A DNA stretch of 64,000 nt from an uncultured bacterium (lineage in GTDB: Bacteria; Myxococcota_A; Polyangia; Polyangiales; Houyiibacteriaceae): assembly GCA_938024995.1 (NCBI GenBank), contig CALJDU010000002.1, positions 1 through 64,000 of the forward strand, read 5' to 3'. The notes beneath the pieces are model-generated. The model was not told the DNA's origin and did not search any database. It saw nothing but the letters and a program-made list of their open reading frames with translations. Positions within the stretch are counted from its first letter, which is position 1. Every line of letters begins with the position of its first letter. Shown here piece after piece: positions 1 through 9,404 of this stretch. A program made the translations under genes and the position numbers.

Positions 1-1
1 C

Positions 2-388
2 GCGAATGAAGCCGACGACGTTCACACGGGAAACGCGATCGCGTGGTCGTTGGCGGGGCTGTTGCGCCGCCTAAGGCTGACGAAAAGAAGCACAGGTCGA
101 CGCCCCAGCAGCGGATCCCGACGAAAGCAGGATCCGACCCAAACGCGAACCCGAACCCGAACGCGAACCCGAACCCGAACGCGAACCCGAACCCGAACAC
201 GAACGCGAACGCGAACGCGAACTCGAACCCGAACCCGAACCCGAACCCGAACGCGAACGCGAGCTCGAACCCGAACTCGAGCTCGAACCCGAACGCGAGC
301 TCGAACCCGAACGCGAGCTCGAACTCGAACTCCTCAGCCCCGACCCTGGCGTCGATCTAATCACCAAGGCGCGTTCGTGCGTCGGTGA
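2..388 (+). other. Open frame entering from the left edge; coding status unclear
   Basis: One frame is open from base 2 to a stop ending at 388. It begins with ordinary-looking residues ([17 protein letters not shown]) and then runs into a long Arg-Thr/Ala-Arg dipeptide tract made by the hexamer repeat. It could be the 3' end of a gene that starts outside the window. The other frames over the repeat are also open (Asn-Pro/Asn-Ala on the same strand, Ser-Gly/Ser-Arg on the opposite strand), because the repeat unit contains no stop codon. Openness alone is therefore weak evidence, and no product is assigned. Confidence 0.2.
139..332. repeat. Imperfect hexanucleotide tandem repeat (CGAACC/CGAACG)
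   Basis: About thirty tandem copies of a 6-base unit, mostly CGAACC and CGAACG, with CGAGCT and CGAACT variants towards the right end. It is phased so that all three forward frames stay open and would encode dipeptide repeats. A length-variable microsatellite of this kind inside or beside a gene can give slippage-dependent variation. Whether this one is translated cannot be decided here. Confidence 0.8.
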
Positions 389-499
389 TTCAGAAAACCC
401 TTAAGCGGCTCAACAAGCGCGCCAGCGATGAAGCGCATCGCGTCGTTCATCTGGAAAGCGCGTCGCCTACCTCGGCAAGCTCGCCAGATAGAAGAAGTC

Positions 500-525
500 A
501 GCCGGAGGCGACGAAGTCTCCGGCT
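500..525 (-). terminator. Hairpin downstream of the large secreted-protein frame
   Basis: AGCCGGAG and CTCCGGCT form a perfect 8-bp stem with a 10-base loop, about 110 bases beyond the stop of the leftward gene ending at 634. Read leftwards it is followed by a pyrimidine-rich stretch (GACTTCTTCTATCT) rather than a clean T run, so it is a plausible but weak intrinsic terminator. Nothing else convincing is seen between 389 and 633. Confidence 0.4.
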
Positions 526-633
526 GGCATATCAACTCGTGAGTTTCACGAGGCTGGCTGCGAACGAAAGGTACGTACCTCGGACAGTTCGAGGCGGTAT
601 CTCCAGGTCGAGCTCAGGAAAAGTCGTACTCGG

Positions 634-3600
634 CTACCGGTAGTTGCAGCAGCGGAAGCCCGTGTTCGGGAACGCGAAGTCGTCCGCGGAGACCGTGAAG
701 TCGAACTGACACGTTCGGCCCGCTTCGATGTTGTTGTAGGACCCGCCGCGGATCTCGTGCACGCCGGGGAGGGCCGCGGTGTTCGTCCACTCCTTGAGGT
801 TGCCCGACAAGTCGTAGATGCGGCCGCCGCTCCAGTTGGTCCCGCACGCCGAGAGCGCGCCCGTGCGCAGCGCGCAGTCTTGGTTCCCAGCGACGCCCGG
901 GTCGCAGTCTCGCTCCGAGCCGTTGCAGCGACTCGGCGACGAAGAAGTGCAGCTCGCGGAGTATGACCAGGTGCAGTCGGTCGCCGCAGGTCCTTCACAC
1001 GCCGCTTGCCAATCCGCAGCGTCGCACAAGCGCCAACCGGTCGAGCCCGCGCACACGCCGCCATCGTTGAGCGCGCAACAGGCGTCGCGCGCCTCGTTCC
1101 ACGTCACCGTGCTCCACGGGATCACGCCCGCGCGCGAGCACGCGGAGGTGCTGATGCTGCCGGCGGCCGAACCGGTCGCGTCAGGTCGTGAGGCTTCGTA
1201 TTGGAACATGTCGATCGAGCGTCCGCCGCTGGTGATCCGCACCGTCGGCATCGAGGAGGGGGAGATCCCTTCGTCGGTGACGCCGTCGCAGTCGTTGTCC
1301 TCGCCGTCGCACGTCTCGGCCATACCCGCGCCGGCCATCGCGGCGCTGCACTCGACGGCCAGCCCGTCCGCGGAGCAGCGAATGGTGCCCGTTCGCTGAC
1401 ACACGCCGAGGCCGTTGGTGCAGGCGTCACCCTTGGTCGGGAACGTCTCGTCGATGCCTCCGTCGCAGTCGTTGTCGACGTTGTCGCAGCTCGCTTCCGA
1501 CTCCTGGTAACGCGGGTCGGTGTAGTCGCAGATCCACCCGCGCGCTGGGTCGCAGCTCGGTCGCGTTCCTGAGCACACGCCGTTGCGGTTGCAGAAGTTG
1601 GGCGGCCGGACCAGCGACTCATCGACGCGCATGTCGCAGTCGTCATCCTCACCGTTGCAGACCTCTGCGCCGCGAACGTCGCACTCGTACTCGCACCCCG
1701 GAGCGGCGGGGCTGAGGTCGACGAAGCCGGGCTCACAGCCGATGACGGTGCAGCTCCCCCCGACGCATCGCGTGATCGCGTTCGGCGCGGAGCATGTCAT
1801 CCCGCATGAGCCGCAGTTGTTCGGGTCGTTGTTGAAGTCGGTCTCTTCGTCGGTCCGACCGTCGCAATCATCATCTCGGGTGTTGCAGCTCTCGGGTGTG
1901 GGGCCGCCTTCGCCCATGCACGCGAGCGCGCCACCGACGCACATCTCGCGACCCGCGGTGCACTCGCCCGCGGTCTCGCCGCAGCGACCGCCGCCGTCGG
2001 GGTTGCCCTCGTCGATCATGCCGTCACAGTCGTCGTCACGCGCGTTGCAGGTCTCCGGACCGAGGTCGGCGGTCTCGAGACACGCGTACTCGCAACCGTT
2101 CCCCTCAATGCCGTCGAGGTTGTAGAAGCCGTCAAGGCACGCGGCGATGCCGCAGGTCCCCGCGGTGCACATGGCGGTCGCTCGCGCGAAGCGGCACGCG
2201 CGTCCGCAGTCACCACAGTTGAGCGGGTCGCTGTCGGTGTCGACGTCTTCATCCACTGCGCCGTCACAGTCGTTGTCGCGGAGATCGCAGAGGGTGTCGT
2301 CCTCGGCGCTCGGGAGGCAGCGGTACTCGCAACCGTTGTCGGGGTCGCCGTCGAGGTCATAGAAGCCCACGTCGCACGCGCCAAGTCCGCAGACCCCCGC
2401 GATGCACGTCGGGAACGCTCCCGGTGGGTTGCACTCGAAACCGCAACGGCCGCAGTTGCTGGGATCGCTGTCGGTGTCGATGCCCTCGTCGACGAGTCCG
2501 TCGCAGTCGTTGTCCTCGCCGTCGCAGTCTTCCGGTGCGCCCGGGGTGCAACCCGCGTCGACGTCCGGCGCGGTGTCCGGCAGCTCGGTGTCGGGCCGCT
2601 CGGTGTCACGCTGAGTGTCGGGCCTGCCCGTGTCGGGCAAGGGGTTGGTATCGACGCCTGCGTCCACGCAGTCGACGCAGTAGGGGTCAACTTCGCAGCC
2701 GCTCAGCGTCCCGGCCGCGGCGATCGCCGCGATGAGGAAAGGGAGCATCAGCCCTCCGCGCACCGCCCCGTCGCGTCGGCGACGACGCCGGACGAAGAGC
2801 CCGAGCAAACCGAAGAGAACGAAGAGCCCGCTTCGTCCATCGTCACGGCGGTCGACCACTGCGCAGTTCGCGCAGCCACCGGCACCGGTCGCCAAGATCC
2901 GCTCGCGGTCATCGGTGCTCCCGCTGCCGGTGTCACCCGCGTCCAGGCCCGCGTCCACGCCCGCGTCGGGCGGCATCACGCTCATCGCGGCGCACTCGCC
3001 ATCGACGCACATCTCGTCGTCGGGGCAGTGAAGCACCGCGCACGGGTCGAGCTCGCAGCTACCGGTGACCGGGTTGCATACGGAGCCTTCCGGACAGCGG
3101 AGCGCGGGGTCGCAGAGGTCCGCGGTGCACAGCCCATCCTCGGGGTTACAGACGTTGCCCGGGCTGCACTCGGTCTCCACGCAGAGGTCCATCTCGCAAC
3201 CCCCAGCGCGGCAGATCTCGTCATCTGCGCACATCACGTCAGCACAGCTCGCCTCGCACTCGCCCAGGCGACACGCTTGGTCGTCCGGACACGTCACCGA
3301 CGCGCACGGGTCTTCCTGGCACTCGCCGCCGACGACGTCGCAGATAAAGCCTTCTTCGCAGCCGAGACCGCGACAGGTGTCCTCAACGCAGCGGCCCCGC
3401 GGATCGAAGGGATCGCACGCGGTGCCCTCATCGCAGACAACGCCCTCACACGAGAAGGTGCACTCGTTGTCCTTACAGACGCAGGTCGGTACTCCGTCCT
3501 CGCCCGGGGCGCACAGGACCTCACCGTCGCGCTCGACCGTCTGGCCGGCGCACTCGTCGTCGTCACAAGCGTCCGCGACACAGAAGCACTCGCCGTCGAC

Positions 3601-6045
3601 CGTCGTGGGAGCACGTCCCGTCGGGCAGCCGAAGCCGAACTCGGTCACGGCGCACTCGAGCGCGCACTGACACATGACGCACTCCGAATCGCCAGGGCAG
3701 ATCGAGGTGGAGCCGCTGTCTTCGTCAACGGTGCCATCGCAGTCATCGTCCTCGCAGTTGCATCGCTCGATGCCCGGCGGGACGGCGCCCACACAGGTCG
3801 GCTCGCCGTCTACGCAGCGGAGCGCGCCCGGCTCACAGATGCCCTCGTCGACGCCGCACGGCTCACCGATCCCGAGCATCTCGTCGACCGACCCGTCGCA
3901 GTCGTTGTCGAGCCCATCACAGACCTCGTCGCTGCCGCCGATCGCGTCGATGCACTCGATGTCACCGTCCACGCAACGCGTGAAGCCAGGGGAGCACTCG
4001 CCGACGTCCGTACCACACGGGGTCCCCACGAAGATACCGTCATCGATGAGCCCGTCGCAGTCGTTGTCGAGGCCATCGCAGACCTCTTCGCCCGGACCCA
4101 CGCCGCCTTCGCAGACGATCGCGCCCGCGGCGCACGCCGTGACGCCCGACGCGCACACGCCTTCGTCCAAACCGCAAGGGGCGCCGACCCCGGCCACGTC
4201 CTCGTCGACCGTGCCGTCGCAGTCATTGTCCAAGCTGTCGCAGATCTCGGCGCGCGGACCGACGTCGCCCATGCAGGCCCGGAAGCTACCGCTGACGCAG
4301 CGCTGCAGACCCGGCGAGCACTCGCCGACATCCGTCCCGCACGCGCGGGTCAGGTTGTCGGCGATGCCGTCACAGTCGTTGTCGAGCCCGTCGCAGATCT
4401 CGTCCGTCGGCCCGGTGTCGGAGCACATGCCCCAGCGGCCGCGAGTGCAGGTCTGACGGCCGGCGGAGCACTCGCCGATGTCGACACCACAGGCGCGCGA
4501 GAGGTCCTCGTCGATCGCACCATCGCAATCGTTGTCACGGTTGTCGCAAATCTCGGGTTCGGGTCGGCACGCGTCACACACACCGCCTTCGTCGATCGCG
4601 CCGTCGCAATCGTTGTCGAGGCCGTCGCAGATCTCCATCGGAACCGGCCCGCAGGTGCCGCAGGCGTTGAGCAAGCCCTCGTCGACGCGACCATCGCAGT
4701 TGTCGTCGATGTCGTTGCAAACCGTCTCGCCGGGATCGACGCAGAGCACCTCGCCGCCGACGCCGCGCGGGCGGTCGCAGTACTTGACGAAGCCTTCATC
4801 AATGCGGGAGTCGCAGTCGTCGTCGATGTCGTTGCACACCTCGACGAGGAGCGAGTCGGCGACGATGTCGGACAGGCCTGCGGAGAGCTCCACGGCCTCA
4901 TCCGCGAAGAACGCGGTGTCCCCGCCAGGCGCGCCAACGTCGGTGCCGCCCGCGGTCGCGATGGCGTTGAGCTGGGCGCGCCCACCCGCGACCGCCAAGC
5001 CCACGACGTAGACCGGGATGTTGTTCAAGCGGAAGAGCTCATCGGCCACCGCGACGGGGTCGCCGCCGCAGGTCTCGGTGCCATCCGTGATGAGCATGAC
5101 CGTGTACGGGCGACAGTCGCCGACCGGATCGGCGGCGCGGATCGGGATGATGTGATCCGCTGCTGCGCGTAGGACCCCGCCCAGCGGAGTCGGCCCCTGA
5201 GGACGGAGCTCACAGTTGCCGCCGCCCGCGTGGTTGCAGAAGTTACCGACCGTGGTGCTCGTGTTGAAGCTGGACTCGGAGTTGTCGATCCACTTGAGGA
5301 TGCCTGGGCGGTTGTCGACGCCCGCGGGCCAGCCCGCGAAACCGGAGAAGCCGACGAGGACGTCGCCCTGCGGGAGCGTGTAAACTCCGTCCGGTCGGAA
5401 GCCTGGGCAGCCGCCCAAGTAGTTGGTGCAGAACTGCGGAGAACCCGTCGCCCAAAAACGCGCGGGGGGGCGCCCGCCCACTCCAGGGCGACACGCTGCC
5501 GGGATGAGATCGGTCGGGAGCTCGGGAGCAGGATCGCCATCCCACTCCCCGCCACAGTTCGCGAGCGAGATCGCGGCGCCGTTGTTCTGGGTGGGATCCC
5601 CGATCCCGCCAACGAACGGACCCGCCGCGATGTTGCACTCTTGCGTTTGGATCTGGTGCGTCAGCGCCGACCCTCCCCGCGGGTAGTTGCACGCGACATT
5701 GCTCCGCGCGAACCGCGGGAACGAGGTCATCGCGAACTCGATGTCACCAAAAGCGAGCACCATGTTCGTCAGCGCCTGCTTCGCCTGGAACATGCGGCTG
5801 TCGTCCGCGGCCCCGTTGCAGTCCGTGTCGATACCTTGCGTCGGACCGGGCACCCCATCGCCGTAAGTGGGGATGCCGTTGAGGGACACCGCCATCGATC
5901 CTGACGTGTCGAACGCGATCATGAACCGCGGCTTGATTTGGGTTTGTGCGGACGCGGACGTCGCGAAACCGAACAAAAGAAGAGCGACGAATGCCGAGCA
6001 CGCCACAGCGCGGAATCGCCCGATGGCGAAAGCAGGAAAAGACAT
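634..6045 (-). CDS. VWA-domain / MopE-like Cys-rich secreted protein fused in frame to an FGE-sulfatase-domain lipoprotein
   Basis: The frame has 1803 codons; its ATG is preceded by GGAGG. Residues 1-33 are a Sec signal peptide ending ASA. A von Willebrand A domain follows, with the MIDAS motif DTSGS at 46-50. Next come many DCDG-type Ca-binding/Cys-rich repeats and EGF-like Cys clusters up to about 1040, then a MYXO-CTERM-like tail (GGCANC, hydrophobic segment, six Arg) near 1060-1092. The frame does not stop there: Met1100 begins a typical lipoprotein signal (LSGC, Cys1117), more DCDG repeats, and a C-terminal formylglycine-generating-enzyme/sulfatase-modifying-like domain (about 1610-1803, GNLKEWT and RGGSYNN motifs). 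It looks like two secreted genes fused by loss of a stop. If the second is separate it runs 634-2748. Exported; probable surface adhesin or binding role (inference). Confidence 0.8.
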   Translation of the reverse strand: MSFPAFAIGRFRAVACSAFVALLLFGFATSASAQTQIKPRFMIAFDTSGSMAVSLNGIPTYGDGVPGPTQGIDTDCNGAADDSRMFQAKQALTNMVLAFGDIEFAMTSFPRFARSNVACNYPRGGSALTHQIQTQECNIAAGPFVGGIGDPTQNNGAAISLANCGGEWDGDPAPELPTDLIPAACRPGVGGRPPARFWATGSPQFCTNYLGGCPGFRPDGVYTLPQGDVLVGFSGFAGWPAGVDNRPGILKWIDNSESSFNTSTTVGNFCNHAGGGNCELRPQGPTPLGGVLRAAADHIIPIRAADPVGDCRPYTVMLITDGTETCGGDPVAVADELFRLNNIPVYVVGLAVAGGRAQLNAIATAGGTDVGAPGGDTAFFADEAVELSAGLSDIVADSLLVEVCNDIDDDCDSRIDEGFVKYCDRPRGVGGEVLCVDPGETVCNDIDDNCDGRVDEGLLNACGTCGPVPMEICDGLDNDCDGAIDEGGVCDACRPEPEICDNRDNDCDGAIDEDLSRACGVDIGECSAGRQTCTRGRWGMCSDTGPTDEICDGLDNDCDGIADNLTRACGTDVGECSPGLQRCVSGSFRACMGDVGPRAEICDSLDNDCDGTVDEDVAGVGAPCGLDEGVCASGVTACAAGAIVCEGGVGPGEEVCDGLDNDCDGLIDDGIFVGTPCGTDVGECSPGFTRCVDGDIECIDAIGGSDEVCDGLDNDCDGSVDEMLGIGEPCGVDEGICEPGALRCVDGEPTCVGAVPPGIERCNCEDDDCDGTVDEDSGSTSICPGDSECVMCQCALECAVTEFGFGCPTGRAPTTVDGECFCVADACDDDECAGQTVERDGEVLCAPGEDGVPTCVCKDNECTFSCEGVVCDEGTACDPFDPRGRCVEDTCRGLGCEEGFICDVVGGECQEDPCASVTCPDDQACRLGECEASCADVMCADDEICRAGGCEMDLCVETECSPGNVCNPEDGLCTADLCDPALRCPEGSVCNPVTGSCELDPCAVLHCPDDEMCVDGECAAMSVMPPDAGVDAGLDAGDTGSGSTDDRERILATGAGGCANCAVVDRRDDGRSGLFVLFGLLGLFVRRRRRRDGAVRGGLMLPFLIAAIAAAGTLSGCEVDPYCVDCVDAGVDTNPLPDTGRPDTQRDTERPDTELPDTAPDVDAGCTPGAPEDCDGEDNDCDGLVDEGIDTDSDPSNCGRCGFECNPPGAFPTCIAGVCGLGACDVGFYDLDGDPDNGCEYRCLPSAEDDTLCDLRDNDCDGAVDEDVDTDSDPLNCGDCGRACRFARATAMCTAGTCGIAACLDGFYNLDGIEGNGCEYACLETADLGPETCNARDDDCDGMIDEGNPDGGGRCGETAGECTAGREMCVGGALACMGEGGPTPESCNTRDDDCDGRTDEETDFNNDPNNCGSCGMTCSAPNAITRCVGGSCTVIGCEPGFVDLSPAAPGCEYECDVRGAEVCNGEDDDCDMRVDESLVRPPNFCNRNGVCSGTRPSCDPARGWICDYTDPRYQESEASCDNVDNDCDGGIDETFPTKGDACTNGLGVCQRTGTIRCSADGLAVECSAAMAGAGMAETCDGEDNDCDGVTDEGISPSSMPTVRITSGGRSIDMFQYEASRPDATGSAAGSISTSACSRAGVIPWSTVTWNEARDACCALNDGGVCAGSTGWRLCDAADWQAACEGPAATDCTWSYSASCTSSSPSRCNGSERDCDPGVAGNQDCALRTGALSACGTNWSGGRIYDLSGNLKEWTNTAALPGVHEIRGGSYNNIEAGRTCQFDFTVSADDFAFPNTGFRCCNYR
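2746..2760 (-). other. Junction where a TGATG stop/start overlap lies out of frame
   Basis: Read leftwards, the sequence here is CGCGGAGGGCTGATGCTC. ATG (2748-2746) is the natural start of the downstream lipoprotein, and TGA (2750-2748) overlaps it by one base as in coupled genes, but the upstream frame passes one base out of phase with that TGA. Removing one G from the GGGG run just upstream would end the upstream protein at this TGA (Arg-Arg-Asp-Gly-Arg-Cys-Ala-Glu-Gly-stop). This points to either a recent 1-base insertion or a sequencing error at a homopolymer. Confidence 0.6.
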
Positions 6046-6050
6046 GAAAT

Positions 6051-6076
6051 CCTCCGAGGGGAACCCTCACTCGGAG
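6051..6076 (-). promoter_or_regulatory. Hairpin containing the ribosome-binding site of the VWA gene
   Basis: CTCCGAG (6052-6058) and CTCGGAG (6070-6076) form a perfect 7-bp stem with an 11-base loop. On the leftward transcript the 3' arm (CTCGGAG) and the next two bases make up the GGAGGA Shine-Dalgarno of the gene starting at 6045, so folding would hide most of the RBS. This is structural evidence only. Confidence 0.4.
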
Positions 6077-6151
6077 TATGACACGCGAACGGCAACGATC
6101 GCGGAAATCCGAGCGCTCGGAGGTAGCGCGGAACCGTCCTATGCTCTCTGC

Positions 6152-7714
6152 GTGCGCCTCCCCCTCGTTCCATGCCTTATTTTACTGCTCGCTCTTCCGC
6201 TCGCCGGCTGCGGAGACGATCCCGACTACACGCCCGTCGAGCCGGAGGTCACCTTCGCCGAGCTCCTTGGCGAGATGACCGCGCGCGAGGCATGGCTCGA
6301 GCCGCCTGCGCACGCCTTCCGTTCGCGACAGCAGTCGAGTCAAGAACCGGGAGGCGACGATCCCAACGCCGACGCCTGGTGGAACAACCGCGACAAGGGT
6401 TACTTCCGTCGCATCATTGAGCGAAACGGCCGGCGCGAAGCGGTGATGATGGAAGAGCGCGGCTCGGGCGCGATCGTGCGCATCTGGTCCGCGACGCCGC
6501 TCGGTACGCTTCGCGTCTACATTGATGGCGCGACGGAGCCGGTGATCGAAGAGGACATGGAAGCGCTCCTCTCAGGAGCGGTCGAGCCGTTCGGCGCGCC
6601 GTTCGCCTACGTCACCGCGCGCGGTCACAACCTCTACTTCCCCATCCCGTTCCAGCATGAGGTGATCGTCACAACGGATGTCGGTTGGGAGCGTGACCCA
6701 TCGCTCGGTGGCGACGGACTGCTCTACTACCACGTCGGCTACCGCCTTTACGACGCACCCGTTGAGAGCTTCACCGGGGAGACGTTGACGACGTACCGTG
6801 ACGCCATCGCGGCGACCGCGGCGGCGCTTGAAGACCCCACCGCGGTCGACGGTGATGTGAGCGAAGGCGGCGCCGAGCTGACGTTGGACGAGGTGGCGGG
6901 AGGCGTGATCAACGAGCTACGCCTCACGACGACCGCTGACAACGACGCCCTCCGCGGCGCCCTGATCGTGATGGAGTGCGATGGTGAAGAGACCATTCGC
7001 GCGCCAGTCTCCGACTTCTTTGGGAGCGGGGCAGGCCGTAACCCGCACCGCTCCATCGTGACCGAGGTCAGCGGCGACGATCTCATCATGCGCTTCCCGA
7101 TGCCGTTCGCAGAGTCCGCGACGGTTCGCGTGGAGGGTCTCGATGACGCGAGACTGACGACCCGCAGCGAGGCGTATCCCTTCGGGCCGAACACGCGCTA
7201 CTTCCGCTCTGGGTTCCGTGGTTACAACAAGCTAAGCGCGGAGCCCAAGGACCTGGAGTGGCTCGAGGTGACAGGGGAGGGAGTCTACGTTGGGAACACG
7301 GCGACCTACGCGAACCCCGACGACGTGTGGTGGGGCGAAGGCGACGAGCGCATCTACGTCGATGACGACGCCATTGGGAACCCGAGCTTCGGTGGCACCG
7401 GGACCGAGGACTACTACGGCTACGCGTGGATCATGGCGGAGCTGTTCAGCGTCCCGTATCACGGGCAAGTCGCGACCAGTAACCCGGAGGGCAAGGGCGT
7501 GATCGCGCTGCACCGGTTTCACATCATCGACGCCATCCCCTTTACGGAGCGCTTTCGGTTCGTCATGGAGCTGTGGCACTGGCACCCGTGGGTCGAGGTC
7601 GACGTCGAGTCGGTACATTACTTCTACGGGCGCGACACGGTGGATGACCTCGAGAACCTCTCGGTCGGCGAGATCACCATGCCGGACCTCAGCACGTTGA
7701 ACAGCGCGCGATAA
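6152..7714 (+). CDS. DUF2961 / GH172-family lipoprotein
   Basis: A 520-residue protein starting at GTG, chosen because it directly precedes a short lipoprotein signal peptide ending LAGC (lipidated Cys followed by Gly-Asp-Asp). The body has the DUF2961 pattern: WWNNRDKGYFRRI near the start, ERGSGAIVRIW, a middle jelly-roll region, and the signature GGTGTEDYYGYAW in the last third. DUF2961 corresponds to glycoside hydrolase family 172, whose characterised members act on fructofuranosyl or D-arabinofuranosyl glycosides. The substrate here is unknown. Predicted as an envelope lipoprotein. Divergent from the VWA gene, sharing a roughly 105-base intergenic region, and convergent with the next gene, 11 bases away. 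Confidence 0.8.
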   Translation: MRLPLVPCLILLLALPLAGCGDDPDYTPVEPEVTFAELLGEMTAREAWLEPPAHAFRSRQQSSQEPGGDDPNADAWWNNRDKGYFRRIIERNGRREAVMMEERGSGAIVRIWSATPLGTLRVYIDGATEPVIEEDMEALLSGAVEPFGAPFAYVTARGHNLYFPIPFQHEVIVTTDVGWERDPSLGGDGLLYYHVGYRLYDAPVESFTGETLTTYRDAIAATAAALEDPTAVDGDVSEGGAELTLDEVAGGVINELRLTTTADNDALRGALIVMECDGEETIRAPVSDFFGSGAGRNPHRSIVTEVSGDDLIMRFPMPFAESATVRVEGLDDARLTTRSEAYPFGPNTRYFRSGFRGYNKLSAEPKDLEWLEVTGEGVYVGNTATYANPDDVWWGEGDERIYVDDDAIGNPSFGGTGTEDYYGYAWIMAELFSVPYHGQVATSNPEGKGVIALHRFHIIDAIPFTERFRFVMELWHWHPWVEVDVESVHYFYGRDTVDDLENLSVGEITMPDLSTLNSAR

Positions 7715-7725
7715 GAACGACGCGG

Positions 7726-8709
7726 CTAAGAACGGCGCCGCCGGACAAAGAGCAACGCGATGAGCGCGGGGAGGAAGCCGGCCGGGTCACCACCGACCGC
7801 GCAACGCGCAATCTCAGTCGCGCCTTGGTCTTGGCCGTCGAGCGTCCAGTTCGCCGAGCCAGGTTGGTCGCACGCGGTCTCGCCGTCATAGGTAACGACC
7901 GCTTCGTGCCCACCAGCGCGAACGATCGTCTGACCCGAGAGCGGCTCATGGGCACAGGTGTCGCGATGCGTCACCTCGTCCACCGTACGGAACTCCGCGC
8001 GACCGTTGCGTCCCCCAATCGTTCCGCTTCCGTTCCAGACGTCCCGGCCGTTGGCGTCCTCGCGCGTCGTGAGCGAGTAACGAATGACGGTGACGCCGCC
8101 GACCGAACAGCTCCCGTCGCGCTCGCGCTCCATTCCGATCACCTCGCGGAACATGCTGAGCGTCATGCTGCCCTCGGTGGTCTCGACCGAGCCGGTAATC
8201 GCGCTGCGGCTGGGGCGCGTGGTGCCGGCGCAGTCCACCTGCTTCTCCTGACCCCACTCTTCAAACTCCACGCGGTGGATCTCTTGGCGACCGTCGACCA
8301 TCGTGTAGTGCGCGCGCGCGACGCCGTGGCGCTGGAAAGGGTTGTCGGTCGCGACCGTGCAGCCGTCCGCGGTCAACGTCATCACCGCGCCGTCATCGGT
8401 GAGCGAGGGACAGCCATTCGCGGCTTGCTCCTTCGCGTTGCTCACCTCCGCGATGTGAAGCGTGCCGAACGCCATCATGCCCGCGGCCGTGGCGCGGAAC
8501 GCCTTCGGCGAATTCTCGACGGACATGTCCGCTTCTGGAATCGCGGCGAGCCTCACGTCGAGCGGATCACCAAGCTCCGAGAGATCGGCGACCGGGATGA
8601 CCGGTCCTTCCTCCACATCGCTCACATCGGCGGGGGTCACGGGTTCGGGCGATGACCCGCCGCAGCCGAACATCGCGCTCGCCAAGATCAGAACCAAATT
8701 CTTTTTCAT
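7726..8709 (-). CDS. Secreted lipoprotein of unknown function with MYXO-CTERM-like tail
   Basis: A 327-residue protein. The N-terminus (MKKNLVLILASAMFGC) is a lipoprotein signal with lipobox AMFGC, followed by a Ser/Pro/Glu-rich linker. The central 200 residues contain several Cys and no domain I recognise. The C-terminus is Cys-Ala-Val-Gly-Gly, a hydrophobic segment and four Arg, which resembles a MYXO-CTERM sorting tail. Having both an N-terminal lipobox and a C-terminal sorting tail is unusual. The gene is single, with convergent and tandem neighbours. Confidence 0.7.
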   Translation of the reverse strand: MKKNLVLILASAMFGCGGSSPEPVTPADVSDVEEGPVIPVADLSELGDPLDVRLAAIPEADMSVENSPKAFRATAAGMMAFGTLHIAEVSNAKEQAANGCPSLTDDGAVMTLTADGCTVATDNPFQRHGVARAHYTMVDGRQEIHRVEFEEWGQEKQVDCAGTTRPSRSAITGSVETTEGSMTLSMFREVIGMERERDGSCSVGGVTVIRYSLTTREDANGRDVWNGSGTIGGRNGRAEFRTVDEVTHRDTCAHEPLSGQTIVRAGGHEAVVTYDGETACDQPGSANWTLDGQDQGATEIARCAVGGDPAGFLPALIALLFVRRRRS

Positions 8710-8766
8710 TCGGTCTTCTACCGGAGAACGGAGGCTGCCCGCGAGAACCGTTCGGGTGAGGCGTGA

Positions 8767-9192
8767 TCAGGGCGTTCGCGCGAGGAGCTGGCCCATTCGC
8801 GCGCGAATCCGAAGCGTGCTTGGAGCGCGACGCGCCGCGAGCTGACGAAGCGCGCGAAATCGGCGACGGAGACAACGCGCGTTCCACTCGCTCCCTTCAG
8901 TGACCCGGACCCGGACCCGTCCGGTCGCGGCGTTGAACGAAATCTCGGCGTCGTCATCGGTGAGCGGCGCGACCCGTCTCTCGATCTGGGTCGCCTCTCC
9001 CGACGCGTCTGAGGTGTTGATCGCGGGAGACGTCGGTGCCGCGCGACAGACCTCGGCGCGGCGAGCGATCCGATTCATCGCGGAGGCGAGCTCGTCAAAA
9101 GTGAGCTCGCGCTGGGCGCTCACCGGTGCGGTGAGGGTCACGAGAAGGGCGAGAACCGCGACGAACGACACGCGCTGACGGGGGGAGAGCAT
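8767..9192 (-). CDS. Small secreted protein, unknown function
   Basis: A 141-residue protein if started at the ATG at 9192, which gives a clean Sec signal peptide (MLSPRQRVSFVAVLALLVTL... ending VSA-Q). The longer upstream extension has no signal-like start and is probably untranslated. The mature part is Arg-rich and has two Cys, one in AEVCRAA and one in NARCLRRR, which could form a disulfide. Not recognised. Downstream of it lies the 327-residue lipoprotein gene in the same direction, 57 bases away. Confidence 0.6.
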   Translation of the reverse strand: MLSPRQRVSFVAVLALLVTLTAPVSAQRELTFDELASAMNRIARRAEVCRAAPTSPAINTSDASGEATQIERRVAPLTDDDAEISFNAATGRVRVRVTEGSEWNARCLRRRFRALRQLAARRAPSTLRIRARMGQLLARTP

Positions 9193-9404
9193 CCCAACAA
9201 CATACGGGAATGCGGCGCCGGGTCTTCCCCAGTGTTGCCTTTCGCCTGAATGCGACGCGTTTTCCGGGACACGATTCACCTGTTAACCGTTGCGACGAGC
9301 GCCAACGTTTGAATTCCGCCGCCCTGCCGGCTATGCCGCACTCCGCGCAGCCTCGGTGAGCGGGAAACGCCCGTTCAGCGTAGGACGTCATCAGGAAGAA
9401 GCTT

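Noticed and set aside
3028..5172. 714-codon open frame antisense to the DCDG-repeat region
   Set aside because: It is the reverse reading of the Cys/Asp repeats (GTC-GCA-GTC giving VAVVV patterns); no signal, RBS or domain.
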